36,472 nucleotides of DNA. Source: CALACW01 sp963627915 (GTDB taxonomy: Bacteria; Bacillota; Clostridia; Oscillospirales; Acutalibacteraceae). The notes below the pieces were generated by a model, which did not search any database, was not told the DNA's origin, and saw only the letters and a program-made list of their open reading frames with translations. The translations under genes and the position numbers were made by a program. The stretch covers positions 1 through 36,472 of the forward strand of contig CAVGCY010000064.1 in the NCBI GenBank assembly GCA_963627915.1. The letters run 5' to 3'. This document shows positions 7,175 to 15,026 of the stretch, one piece after another (position 1 is the stretch's first letter; every line of letters begins with the position of its first letter).

Positions 7175-8914
7175 TTACAGTTTCCAGCTGACGGCTTGCG
7201 TTCTGGTATCGACAAAGCGCCTGTAAATGCCGTCTTGTTCCATGAGCTGCTCGTGCGTTCCGAGCTGTGCGACGCGTCCTTTGTCCACGACCACGATCTG
7301 ATCCGCGTGCCGCACGGTTTTCAGTCGATGGGCGATCATGATGATGGTTTTCTCCTTCGTGAGCGCTTTCACCGCATCTACCAGTTCTTTTTCGTTCTCA
7401 GGGTCTACGTTGGCGGTCGCCTCGTCGAGGATGATGATAGGCGCGTCCTTCATAATGGCTCTGGCAATGGATATGCGCTGCTTCTCGCCGCCCGAAAGAC
7501 TTGCGCCGCCCTCGCCGATAACGGTATCGTAGCCGTCGGGGAGCTTCATGATAAAGTCATGGCAGCATGCTTTTTTTGCCGCCTCGACGACCTCCTCGCG
7601 GCTTGCGTCCTGACTGCCAAACTTGATGTTGTTCTCGATTGTATCGGCAAAAAGATAGACCGATTGAAACACAAATGCGAAGTTTTCCATCAGGCTGTCC
7701 ATGCTGTAATCCTTCACATTCACGCCGCTCAGCGTGATCTTGCCTGAGTCAACGTCCCAGAACCTTGCGATCAGGCTGCAGAGAGTGGATTTGCCGCCGC
7801 CGGAGGGTCCGACGATTGCTGTGGTGGTTTTCTGCGGGATGGACAGCGAAACATCGTCGATGATTTTTCTCTTGTCGTAGGAGAAGGAAACGTGCTTGAG
7901 CTCGATATCGTGATTTTCCGGTTTAATCTGCTTTCCATCGATGTCCATAGTATCGAGTGCGAGAATGTCGTTTGCCTTGTCCACGCACACGCTGACGGTA
8001 TGCAGAAGGGAAGAATAGCTTCCGGCACTTTCAAGGCTTGCGTACAGCATAAATGCCGAGATTGTCATGCCGACGGCGTAAACTGCGCTCATTGTGCCGT
8101 TTATGAAAAAATACGCGCTGCATGCCACGATGACGGCACCGGTGATTTTGGTAACTGCCGTCTGAAAGAAGTGATAGGGTATAAAGGTGAGTTCCATCTT
8201 CGTGTTGACTTCGGCACATGCCATGTTTGCGTTGTTGAGCTTTTTTGCCTGCGCACCGAGGAGATTATAGGACTTCACCTCCGCGATGCCCTGAACGTAC
8301 TCCATGATCTGATTGACCAGCTCCGTGTCACAGGTAACCTTGTCTTCGGAAATGCTCTTGCCTGCTTTCTGCATTCCGGAGTTTATCAGAAAAAAAACAA
8401 GCACGCCGACGGCGGAAATTAAGCCTACCCGCCAATCAAAGCAGAGTATCATAAGAACAATCATGGAGGTTTCCAATATTCCCTGCGTCGTCAGCATGAC
8501 CACACGGGTCGCAACGTCGCCGAGTGCCTCCATTGTGTTGGTCGTGATCGAGGATATTTCGCCGATGCCGTTGGCGTTAAAATAGCCCATAGGCAGATAG
8601 CGCAGATGCTCCGCGATTTTGATTCTCGCAAAGGCGGCGGCATTGTATCCGCCCTCTGTCTGAAGCACCGTTGAAAATCTCTTGCACAGCACGCCGACCA
8701 CAACGGCGGATGTCATGATGAGCAGCGAACCCCGGATATATTTTACCATGGCTTCTCCGCTCATAAGCCCTATCAGAATATACATGACGGCGGGTATTTT
8801 CATTGCCGAAGCAAGCGCTTCTATAAGTCCTATCACCATGGACAGTTTAAATTTATTGCCGTTCTCCCTTCCACAAAAGCGGAAAAACTTTGCCAGTACA
8901 TCAAACATTTTCAT
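7175..8914 (-). CDS. ABC transporter half-transporter (membrane plus ATPase), second of pair
   Basis: 579 residues. An N-terminal ABC type-1 membrane domain with several hydrophobic segments (about 20-300) is followed by an ATPase domain. The ATPase has Walker A GPSGGGKST (near residue 370), Q-loop VFQS, signature LSGGEKQR (near 475), Walker B IIILDEAT and switch IAHRL. It overlaps the upstream half-transporter gene by 14 bp, so the two are co-translated and probably form a heterodimer. Such pairs export drugs or lipids, but the same fold includes siderophore importers of the YbtPQ/IrtAB kind. A probable iron box upstream of the operon favours a metal or siderophore link. Substrate is not determinable from sequence. 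GC is visibly higher than in neighbours (about 60% in sampled lines). Confidence 0.85.
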   Translation of the reverse strand: MKMFDVLAKFFRFCGRENGNKFKLSMVIGLIEALASAMKIPAVMYILIGLMSGEAMVKYIRGSLLIMTSAVVVGVLCKRFSTVLQTEGGYNAAAFARIKIAEHLRYLPMGYFNANGIGEISSITTNTMEALGDVATRVVMLTTQGILETSMIVLMILCFDWRVGLISAVGVLVFFLINSGMQKAGKSISEDKVTCDTELVNQIMEYVQGIAEVKSYNLLGAQAKKLNNANMACAEVNTKMELTFIPYHFFQTAVTKITGAVIVACSAYFFINGTMSAVYAVGMTISAFMLYASLESAGSYSSLLHTVSVCVDKANDILALDTMDIDGKQIKPENHDIELKHVSFSYDKRKIIDDVSLSIPQKTTTAIVGPSGGGKSTLCSLIARFWDVDSGKITLSGVNVKDYSMDSLMENFAFVFQSVYLFADTIENNIKFGSQDASREEVVEAAKKACCHDFIMKLPDGYDTVIGEGGASLSGGEKQRISIARAIMKDAPIIILDEATANVDPENEKELVDAVKALTKEKTIIMIAHRLKTVRHADQIVVVDKGRVAQLGTHEQLMEQDGIYRRFVDTRTQAVSWKL

Positions 8915-10664
8915 TAGCCTCCTTTACGGCGTCCTTTGCGGAGATATGCGCCTGCCACATTTGCCTGTAAAGCGGGCAGGAGCTCAGAAGCTCCTCATGC
9001 GTTCCGCAGTTTTCGATTTGCCCGTCGTTGACTACAAAGATGCAGTCGCTGTCCTTCACGGTGGAGAGCCTGTGCGCAATGACGATGAGCGTCTTTCCCG
9101 CGACGAGCCTTGCAATTGAGTTTTGCAGCATCGCCTCGTTTTCCGGGTCTGTATATGCCGTCGCCTCGTCGAGAATTACGATGGGAGCGTTTTTAAGCAT
9201 GGCACGCGCAATGGATATTCTCTGCCGCTCGCCGCCCGAGAGATGCCCTCCTGCGCCGCCGACAACGGTGTCAAAGCCGTTTTCCAGCTGCATGATAAAT
9301 TCATAGCAGCCGCTTTTCTTAGTGACTTCAATGACCTCTTCGTCCGTGGCGTCGGGTTTGCCGTGACGGATGTTTTCCATGACAGTTTCATTGAAGAGAT
9401 AGTTATCCTGCGCTACATAGGCGATTCTGCCATTGTATTCCTCCAAGGACAGCTGTCGGATATCTGTACCGCCGATCTTAATGCTGCCGGAGGACGCATC
9501 CCAGAAGGAGGCAATCAGTTTAGCGATGGTCGATTTGCCGCTTCCTGACGGTCCGACGATGGCGTTCACGCTGCCGGACGGCAACTCCATATCTATACCG
9601 TGCAGGACCTCCTTGTCGCGATAAGCAAAGCGAACGTCTTGGAGTACGACGGAATTGCCGGCCGGAGCAGCGACGCTCTCATTCGGGCGCTCGAGTTCCG
9701 GCTGTACGAGTATATCGGCGACCTCGCCGACGATCACATCTATCTTGCCAAGGTCATCCGTATATGAGCCCACGGTAATCAGGGGACCGACTATGCCGAG
9801 AGATAAAATGACGCAGACAATAAAATTTGAAAGCGGAAGAGTCCCGTTTGAAACATACAGCGCACCAAGCGGCAGTACCGTCAGCAGTGTGTACGGCGTT
9901 ACGGTCATCATTAGTCCGTGGAAAATCGAGCAGCGCCGCATCCAGCTGATAAAGGAATTGGCATATTCCTTTGCTGCCTTTGTAAACTTGGCGTAAGAGC
10001 TCTCTGTTTTTCCGAATGCCTTTATAACTTCGATGCCGTCAATATATTCGACCGCTGCGTCGTTGAGTTCTTTTGTGGCTTTCACGGTTTTTTCAAAGCT
10101 CGGCTTAAAGTCGATCATCATTCCGGCGTACGAGGCAAATCCGGCAACTATGGGGAGCAAAGACCAGAGCGCAAGCCGCCAGTCGATCATAAAGAAGTAA
10201 ATGAGAATGATAATCGGAGCAAGAAGATTTGAGGTAAACTCCGGCACAATATGCGCAAGCGTTGTTTCAATGCTGTCGATGCGCTCGACCATGATGTTCT
10301 TGAAGCTGCCGGAGGGCGTGTCTTTCACAAAGCCCAGCGAAACTCTCGCCAGCTTATCGCAGCACATTTTGCGGATATTGGACAAAACCGCAAAGGTTGC
10401 CTTATGGGATAGGGTCGTGGACGCGGAATGCAGCAGTTCCGCCCCTATAAATGACAAGGCAATGAGTCCTGCCTTCATCAGATATTGCGAAAGCTCTTTT
10501 TCGCTGCCCAGAAACATTCTGACAATATCCGCAATCAGAAAATACGGAATGATTTTCAGAACGACATTGCCAACGGCGAACAATATGCTCCACAGATACA
10601 TTGACTTTTGCGATGTCGACCATTCGAGCAGCCAACCTACCCATGATTTTTTCTTTTCTTTCAT
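8901..10664 (-). CDS. ABC transporter half-transporter (membrane plus ATPase), first of pair
   Basis: 587 residues. The membrane domain (about 20-310) precedes an ATPase with Walker A GPSGSGKST (near residue 371), signature LSGGERQR (near 475), Walker B IVILDEAT and switch IAHRLSTV. The start has AAAGGAGC placed 9-10 bases upstream. It heads a two-gene operon with the next ABC gene (14-bp overlap). A palindrome matching those of the feo cluster lies about 40 bp upstream of the start, and a terminator separates it from tetR, so the operon appears to have its own iron-linked control. An efflux pump controlled by the neighbouring TetR is the main alternative. Confidence 0.85.
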   Translation of the reverse strand: MKEKKKSWVGWLLEWSTSQKSMYLWSILFAVGNVVLKIIPYFLIADIVRMFLGSEKELSQYLMKAGLIALSFIGAELLHSASTTLSHKATFAVLSNIRKMCCDKLARVSLGFVKDTPSGSFKNIMVERIDSIETTLAHIVPEFTSNLLAPIIILIYFFMIDWRLALWSLLPIVAGFASYAGMMIDFKPSFEKTVKATKELNDAAVEYIDGIEVIKAFGKTESSYAKFTKAAKEYANSFISWMRRCSIFHGLMMTVTPYTLLTVLPLGALYVSNGTLPLSNFIVCVILSLGIVGPLITVGSYTDDLGKIDVIVGEVADILVQPELERPNESVAAPAGNSVVLQDVRFAYRDKEVLHGIDMELPSGSVNAIVGPSGSGKSTIAKLIASFWDASSGSIKIGGTDIRQLSLEEYNGRIAYVAQDNYLFNETVMENIRHGKPDATDEEVIEVTKKSGCYEFIMQLENGFDTVVGGAGGHLSGGERQRISIARAMLKNAPIVILDEATAYTDPENEAMLQNSIARLVAGKTLIVIAHRLSTVKDSDCIFVVNDGQIENCGTHEELLSSCPLYRQMWQAHISAKDAVKEANENV

Positions 10665-10704
10665 ACCTACATGCTCCTTTGATGAATTTGTGAACTGTAT
10701 TTCA

Positions 10705-10720
10705 GTTAGGATATGCTAAC
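10705..10720. promoter_or_regulatory. iron-box-like operator upstream of the ABC pair
   Basis: GTTAGGATATGCTAAC: 5-bp arms GTTAG/CTAAC with a 6-bp spacer, the same pattern as the four sites in the feo region. It resembles the centre of DtxR/IdeR boxes (TTAGGTTAG..CTAACCTAA). It lies between the tetR terminator and the ABC start codon. No clear -35/-10 pair was found around it. Confidence 0.6.
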
Positions 10721-10730
10721 CGACGCTTAA

Positions 10731-10765
10731 AAAAACAAGTGACCGACCATCGGCCGCCTGTTTTT
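10731..10765 (-). terminator. terminator between tetR and the ABC operon
   Basis: Read on the minus strand, AAACAGG...GGCCGA pairs with TCGGTC...CTTGTTT (some G-U and internal mismatches) and is followed by a 7-T run. It sits just downstream of tetR and should separate tetR transcription from the ABC genes. The plus strand also ends in T's. Confidence 0.65.
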
Positions 10766-10795
10766 AAATGCCGAAGCTGTATATACGCCTTGCAA

Positions 10796-11434
10796 TTATG
10801 ACGTTTTTTGCGGGAATCTGATGCCCAGCAATCTCTCCCAGCCGCCGGTCTGAAATTCCTTCAGCTGAGCGATGTTTACCTTTGCGGTTTCCATGTCCAT
10901 ATCATGCTCGATGATCTGAAAAACCGAGGAGAAAAAACCTGTGGTGACCATATGCAACAGGCTTTTGTCTATAAGCGGAATATCAATTCCGGCTTTACGC
11001 ATGGTATTCATATAACGGATGGTTGACTGCATCTCTCGCTCCACCATGCCGTGGATAAAGTCTGCGTATTTTCCGCTGTCACCGCATTTTAAGAGCAGGC
11101 GAAAGCTGTCATAATTATCATAAACATAATCGATGATTTGTTCTATCCCTTCTTCCGAGAATGCCGCCATGTGATCGGTCTGCTCCTGATGTGAAAGCTC
11201 TTCAAACTCCGATAGCACATCATCGTAAATTTGATATATGTGCTCCACATACGGGTCTATAAGCGCGTCGAACATACTTTCCTTTGTTGGAAAGTACTTA
11301 TAAAAGGCGCCCGTTGTGAGTCCGGCATCCTTTACGATACTCCGAAGCGACGCGCCGTCAAGTCCGTCCCGCAGGAAATGCCTTTTTGCCATACTTAAAA
11401 TGTTTTCTCTGGTATTGTCAGCCTTAACGGACAT
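10796..11434 (-). CDS. TetR-family transcriptional regulator
   Basis: 212 residues. The N-terminal helix-turn-helix (about residues 8-55) shows the TetR pattern RENILSMAKRHFLRDGLDGA, then SLRSIVKDAGLTTGAFYKYF. The rest is a helical ligand-binding domain of unknown specificity. AAAAAGGAG lies about 7 bases before the start. Two pseudo-palindromes sit immediately downstream of its own -10 box, which points to autorepression. It is transcribed in the same direction as the ABC pair but has a terminator in between. It probably controls itself and may control the transporter genes. Confidence 0.88.
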   Translation of the reverse strand: MSVKADNTRENILSMAKRHFLRDGLDGASLRSIVKDAGLTTGAFYKYFPTKESMFDALIDPYVEHIYQIYDDVLSEFEELSHQEQTDHMAAFSEEGIEQIIDYVYDNYDSFRLLLKCGDSGKYADFIHGMVEREMQSTIRYMNTMRKAGIDIPLIDKSLLHMVTTGFFSSVFQIIEHDMDMETAKVNIAQLKEFQTGGWERLLGIRFPQKTS

Positions 11435-11457
11435 CTCAGCACTCCTTTTTTGTAAAA

Positions 11458-11485
11458 TATAGCGTTGTTATATAGCACTGTTATA
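11458..11485. promoter_or_regulatory. tandem TetR operators
   Basis: TATAGCGTTGTTATA (11458-11472) and TATAGCACTGTTATA (11471-11485) are two 15-bp pseudo-palindromes TATAGC-N3-GTTATA overlapping by two bases. They lie directly after and touching the -10 box of the tetR promoter, the usual place for TetR autorepression. Confidence 0.6.
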
Positions 11486-11513
11486 TTATATAATGAAGAG
11501 AAGCGCTTGTCAA
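11485..11513 (-). promoter_or_regulatory. tetR promoter
   Basis: Perfect consensus on the minus strand: TTGACA (11513-11508), 17 bp, TATAAT (11490-11485). The operator pair begins at the -10 box. Confidence 0.8.
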
Positions 11514-11573
11514 TAGGCGGTGAAAAAATCAGGCAATACCGCATTAGTCTGTATATTTATCTTTTTTTGTAAT

Positions 11574-11602
11574 TTGCTTTTTGGTACGATTTAAAGTATA
11601 AT
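11574..11602 (+). promoter_or_regulatory. lysR promoter
   Basis: TTGCTT (11574-11579), 17 bp, TATAAT (11597-11602). The nonamer ATTGCAGAG occurs twice just downstream (from about 11606 and 11632) and could be a regulator contact, with no further support. Confidence 0.55.
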
Positions 11603-11670
11603 TTAATTGCAGAGGTTTTCTGTTTCTTTAGATTGCAGAGAACGATTATAATTATCATATAGGTGGTGGG

Positions 11671-12570
11671 ATGATGTACAATCCGCAGATAGAAACATTC
11701 ATAAAGGTTGCTGACGCCGGCAGCTTTAACAAAGCGGCAGAGGAACTATATATCACGCCGACTGCCGTTATTAAGCAAATCAATCTGCTTGAAAGCTCGC
11801 TTGACCTCATTTTGTTTGAGCGTACGCACCGTGGGTTGATACTGACGGACGCAGGTAAGTCGCTTTATCAGGACGCAAAATATATAATCGGCTATTGCAA
11901 GGACAGTGTTGTCAGAGCTAAAAATGCAATGAGCGAGGGGAAGAATGTTATCCGTATAGGCTCATCTCCGATGACGCCCGCTCAGCTCCTCATGCAAATG
12001 TGGCCAAAAATTCAAGAGCAATGCCCAGACATTAAATTTGAAATTATTCCGTTTGAAAACACACCCGAAAACGCTAAAGAAATACTTGCGAATATGGGCA
12101 AAAACATTGATATTGTCGGCGGAATATTTGACGATACAATGCTTAATCTCAGAAAGTGCGAGGGTCTGCAATTATCCCGTGAGCCGTTTTGCTGTGCCGT
12201 ATCCATTCACCATAGGCTTGCACAAAAGAATAAGCTGCAGATTAGCGACCTGTACGGAGAAAACTTACTGCTTATGCACCGTGGATGGAGTAATTATGTT
12301 GACCGGCTGCGTGACGATATTTGGCAAAATCATACGGAAATACATATTGTCAATTTTGATTTTTACAACATGAGTATATTTAACAGATGCGAAAATACAA
12401 ACGATGTTTTGCTTGCGATAGCGGGCTGGGCGAATGTTCATCCTTTGATTAAAGTAATTCCCGTTGAATGGGAATATAGTATTCCGTACGGACTTTTACA
12501 TTCGCCGAATCCGAGCGAAAATGTCAGACGGGTTTTAGACGCGGCTAAAAATACAGTTAAAACCAAATAG
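11671..12570 (+). CDS. LysR-family transcriptional regulator
   Basis: 299 residues. An N-terminal winged helix (FIKVADAGSFNKAAEELYIT, then AVIKQINLLE and FERTHRGLILT) is followed by a periplasmic-binding-protein-like effector domain (about 90-295). AGGTGG precedes a double ATG; 11671 or 11674 may be the start. LysR regulators usually control adjacent genes. Here the genes downstream on the same strand are aldehyde- and flavin-related oxidoreductases, so a role in electrophile or redox response is inferred. The target is not proven, because the aldo/keto reductase has a MerR-type rather than a LysR-type promoter. Confidence 0.88.
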   Translation: MMYNPQIETFIKVADAGSFNKAAEELYITPTAVIKQINLLESSLDLILFERTHRGLILTDAGKSLYQDAKYIIGYCKDSVVRAKNAMSEGKNVIRIGSSPMTPAQLLMQMWPKIQEQCPDIKFEIIPFENTPENAKEILANMGKNIDIVGGIFDDTMLNLRKCEGLQLSREPFCCAVSIHHRLAQKNKLQISDLYGENLLLMHRGWSNYVDRLRDDIWQNHTEIHIVNFDFYNMSIFNRCENTNDVLLAIAGWANVHPLIKVIPVEWEYSIPYGLLHSPNPSENVRRVLDAAKNTVKTK

Positions 12571-12603
12571 ACAGTTATAACCTAAAGGTATATGCTGAAC
12601 AAC

Positions 12604-12634
12604 AAAACGAGACTTCATATGGGGTTTCGTTTTT
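12604..12634 (+). terminator. terminator after lysR
   Basis: AAAACGAGAC pairs with GGTTTCGTTTT across an A/T-rich loop and continues into T's. It is 34 bp after the lysR stop. Confidence 0.7.
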
Positions 12635-12674
12635 CTTATAATACGGTTGAAAAGAAAAATAAAGGAGTGCAGAT

Positions 12675-12929
12675 ATGAAAAATTTGAAAGCATTACTTAT
12701 AAACGTCAGCCCAAGAGCGAAAGACCGTATTTATATGGTATTGACCGAGCTGAAAAACACATTGGAGCAAGAGGACATTGAGGTTGAACTTATTCATGTA
12801 GGGCATAAGGATGTGCATGGCTGTATCTCTTGAAGAAAATGCAAGGAAAACAGATACAGAGATGAAAATGTATCGCTCGATGAAATCATAAAATTAAATT
12901 TTCGGGATAGGAGAAAAAGCTATGAATAA
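12675..12929 (+). pseudogene. truncated NAD(P)H-dependent flavin/iron-sulfur flavoprotein remnant
   Basis: From ATG 12675 (AAAGGAG upstream) the frame reads MKNLKALLINVSPRAKD..., the start of a flavodoxin-fold FMN reductase. It reaches HGCIS and then TGA (12831-12833) where the family has a cysteine in GCxxCRKC. The same frame continues RKCKENRYRDENVSLDEII, clearly homologous, then breaks into unrelated sequence and runs into the next gene's start. The remaining two thirds of the usual protein (FMN-site GSPVY region and C-terminus) are absent. The stop plus the truncation make this a decayed gene. A selenocysteine reading is considered in the findings and is unlikely. Confidence 0.7.
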
Positions 12930-14091
12930 TTTTGTTTTTGAAAATTCGTCAAAGGTATATTTCGGCGAAGGCTGTGTAAAGGAATATCTTTCAAATATTC
13001 TTTCAGCTTACGGCGACACGGTTATGCTCTGCTACGGCGGCGGCTCGATTAAGAAAAACGGTATTTATGACGAGGTTATAACCGTACTGAAAAAAGAAAA
13101 CAAGGCAGTTGTTGAGTTTAGCGGTATTCCGTCAAACCCGACCTACAGCAAGGTGCTTGAGGGGGTTAAGCTTGCAAAAGAGAGCAATGCCGATTTGATT
13201 CTTGCAGTAGGCGGCGGAAGCGTTATGGATTGCTGTAAGGCAATTTCACTCGGTGCAAAATATGACGGCGATATTTGGTCTGACTTTTGGGCAAGACCGG
13301 GCGTGATTGACTTTAAGCCGTTGCCGCTCGGTATTATCGTTACCGTTTCGGGCACGGGCAGCGAATGTAACGGCGGTGCGGTAATCACAAACGAAGAACT
13401 TAAAATCAAAACCGGCAGAGATTATCCTCAGCTTAACGCAAAATTCGTTATGCTTGACCCGACCTACACTTACAGCGTTCCTAAATTTCAAATGGTATCG
13501 GGTGCTTTTGATACTCTTTCACACATTATGGAAATCTATTTCAGCGAGCCGAATGAAAGCAATGTTTCGGATGATATATCCGAGGCTCTTATGAAAAATG
13601 TTATCACAAATTTGCGTGCCGCTATCAAAAATCCCGAAGATTATACAGCAAGAAGCAATCTGATGTGGGACGCTGCAATGGCTGAAAACCGTATTATCAA
13701 GCTTGGTAAAAAGACGGACTTTGAATGTCACCAAATGGAGCATCAGCTCGGCGCATACACGAACTGTAACCACGGTGCGGGTCTTGCCGTTCTTCACCCT
13801 GTTTATTACCGGCATATTTGCAAGGCAGGCGAAAAGAAGTTCGCTCAGTTTGCAGTTAATGTTTGGGGCATATCAAATGACGGCAAAACAGATGAAGAAC
13901 TTGCAAAAGCAGGTGTTGAGGCTCATGCTGATTTCATTAAGGAAATCGGTTTGCCGACAACCTTTAAGGAGCTTGGTATCGATGAAAATATCAACCTTAA
14001 AGAAATTGCAGACTCCTGCGGCATTGTGACGGGTGCTTACAAAAAGATGACTCACGAGGAAATATTAAAAATTTTTGAAGAATGTAAGTAA
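12922..14091 (+). CDS. iron-containing alcohol dehydrogenase, YqhD/BdhA-like
   Basis: 389 residues, normal for the family. The N-terminal nucleotide domain has GGGS at 97-100 (AVGGGSVMD). The C-terminal helical domain carries metal ligands fitting D197, H201 (FDTLSH), H270 (ECHQMEH) and H284 (NCNHGAG); the 14-residue spacing of the last two matches YqhD. These enzymes reduce aldehydes to alcohols with NADPH, often as detoxification, and bind Fe or Zn. GATAGGAGAAAAAGCT precedes the start. An aldo/keto reductase follows 66 bp downstream, the same pairing as yqhD-dkgA in enterobacteria, which supports an aldehyde-reducing role. Confidence 0.9.
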   Translation: MNNFVFENSSKVYFGEGCVKEYLSNILSAYGDTVMLCYGGGSIKKNGIYDEVITVLKKENKAVVEFSGIPSNPTYSKVLEGVKLAKESNADLILAVGGGSVMDCCKAISLGAKYDGDIWSDFWARPGVIDFKPLPLGIIVTVSGTGSECNGGAVITNEELKIKTGRDYPQLNAKFVMLDPTYTYSVPKFQMVSGAFDTLSHIMEIYFSEPNESNVSDDISEALMKNVITNLRAAIKNPEDYTARSNLMWDAAMAENRIIKLGKKTDFECHQMEHQLGAYTNCNHGAGLAVLHPVYYRHICKAGEKKFAQFAVNVWGISNDGKTDEELAKAGVEAHADFIKEIGLPTTFKELGIDENINLKEIADSCGIVTGAYKKMTHEEILKIFEECK

Positions 14092-14095
14092 ACCC

Positions 14096-14126
14096 TTGAC
14101 CTAAAGTTAACTTTAGATATTACAAT
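14096..14126 (+). promoter_or_regulatory. MerR-type promoter with palindromic operator
   Basis: TTGACC (14096-14101), a 19-bp spacer, then TACAAT (14121-14126). A perfect 16-bp palindrome CTAAAGTTAACTTTAG (14101-14116) fills the spacer. Overlong 19-bp spacers with a central dyad are diagnostic of MerR-family activated promoters. The pattern resembles those of aldehyde- or quinone-responsive MerR proteins. No merR gene is in the window. Confidence 0.7.
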
Positions 14127-14157
14127 AAAATTATTAAAAAGAAAAGGAGTAACTGTT

Positions 14158-15003
14158 ATGGAATTTACAAAGTTAAATAACGGCGTTCAAATGCCGATGC
14201 AGGGTATCGGAACATATTTGCAGTCCCCCGACGAGGCGGAAACCTCGGCAACCTACGCACTCAAAAACGGCTGTCAGCTTATCGATACGGCAAACGCTTA
14301 TTGCAACGAAAAAGCAGTAGGCAGAGCAATGAAAAATTCGGGCATTGACCGTAAAAATATTTTTCTCGAAACAAAGCTTTGGCCGTCATTTTACGAACAG
14401 GACGACGCAGTAGACAAAACTCTTGAAAGACTTCAAACAGATTATATTGATTTGCTTTTAATTCATCAGCCTGCCGGTAACTACATTGCAGGATATAAGC
14501 AAATGGAAAAGGCATATAAGGACGGCAAGGTTCGTGCAATCGGTCTTTCAAACTTTAAAGAAAAGCAGATTTGCGAAATCTTGAATATATGCGAGGTTAA
14601 GCCGTCGGTTCTTCAAACCGAGGTACATCCTTATTATCAGGAAAAGGAGCTTAAAAAATTCCTTTCTCACGAGGATATTAAAATTCAGGCTTGGTATCCG
14701 CTCGGTCACGGTGACAGTACACTTCTTAACGAGCCGCTCTTTAAGAGCCTTGCAGAAAAATACGGCAAATCTACGGCGCAAATCATTCTTCGTTGGCATA
14801 TTCAAGACGGAAACATTGTTATTCCGGGTTCAAAGAACAGCGACCATATCAAAGCGAATTTTGATATTTTTGATTTTTCGCTTACAGATAAAGAGATGGC
14901 AGAAATATCATCACTTGATAAAGGCGTAAGATATTATACCTCCACACCCGAAATGCTTAAAAAGTATCCCGAGATGATACCTCCTGTTGACGAACAAAAA
15001 TAA
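14158..15003 (+). CDS. aldo/keto reductase, DkgA-like
   Basis: 281 residues, a full TIM-barrel aldo/keto reductase. The catalytic tetrad is visible as D43 (IDTANAY), Y48, K73 (ETKLWPS) and H103 (LLIHQP). Cofactor-binding motifs follow: GLSNF, then IIPGS-type VIPGSKN near residue 220. It reduces aldehydes or ketones with NADPH in the cytoplasm. AAAAGGAG precedes the start. It has its own MerR-type promoter, so it can be induced separately from the upstream dehydrogenase, and it runs into the flavodoxin lipoprotein gene 23 bp later. Confidence 0.92.
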   Translation: MEFTKLNNGVQMPMQGIGTYLQSPDEAETSATYALKNGCQLIDTANAYCNEKAVGRAMKNSGIDRKNIFLETKLWPSFYEQDDAVDKTLERLQTDYIDLLLIHQPAGNYIAGYKQMEKAYKDGKVRAIGLSNFKEKQICEILNICEVKPSVLQTEVHPYYQEKELKKFLSHEDIKIQAWYPLGHGDSTLLNEPLFKSLAEKYGKSTAQIILRWHIQDGNIVIPGSKNSDHIKANFDIFDFSLTDKEMAEISSLDKGVRYYTSTPEMLKKYPEMIPPVDEQK

Positions 15004-15026
15004 TTAAATTAAAGGAGATTACCGTT

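Noticed and set aside
7196..10719. Many plus-strand open frames opposite the ABC genes
   Set aside because: The minus-strand frames carry complete Walker A, LSGGE, Walker B and switch motifs; the plus frames are antisense shadows in GC-rich coding DNA.
10680..10795. A clear -35/-10 pair for the ABC operon
   Set aside because: The best candidate (TTGTTT with CATATC at 17 bp on the minus strand) has too weak a -10 to call, though the palindrome overlapping it is real.
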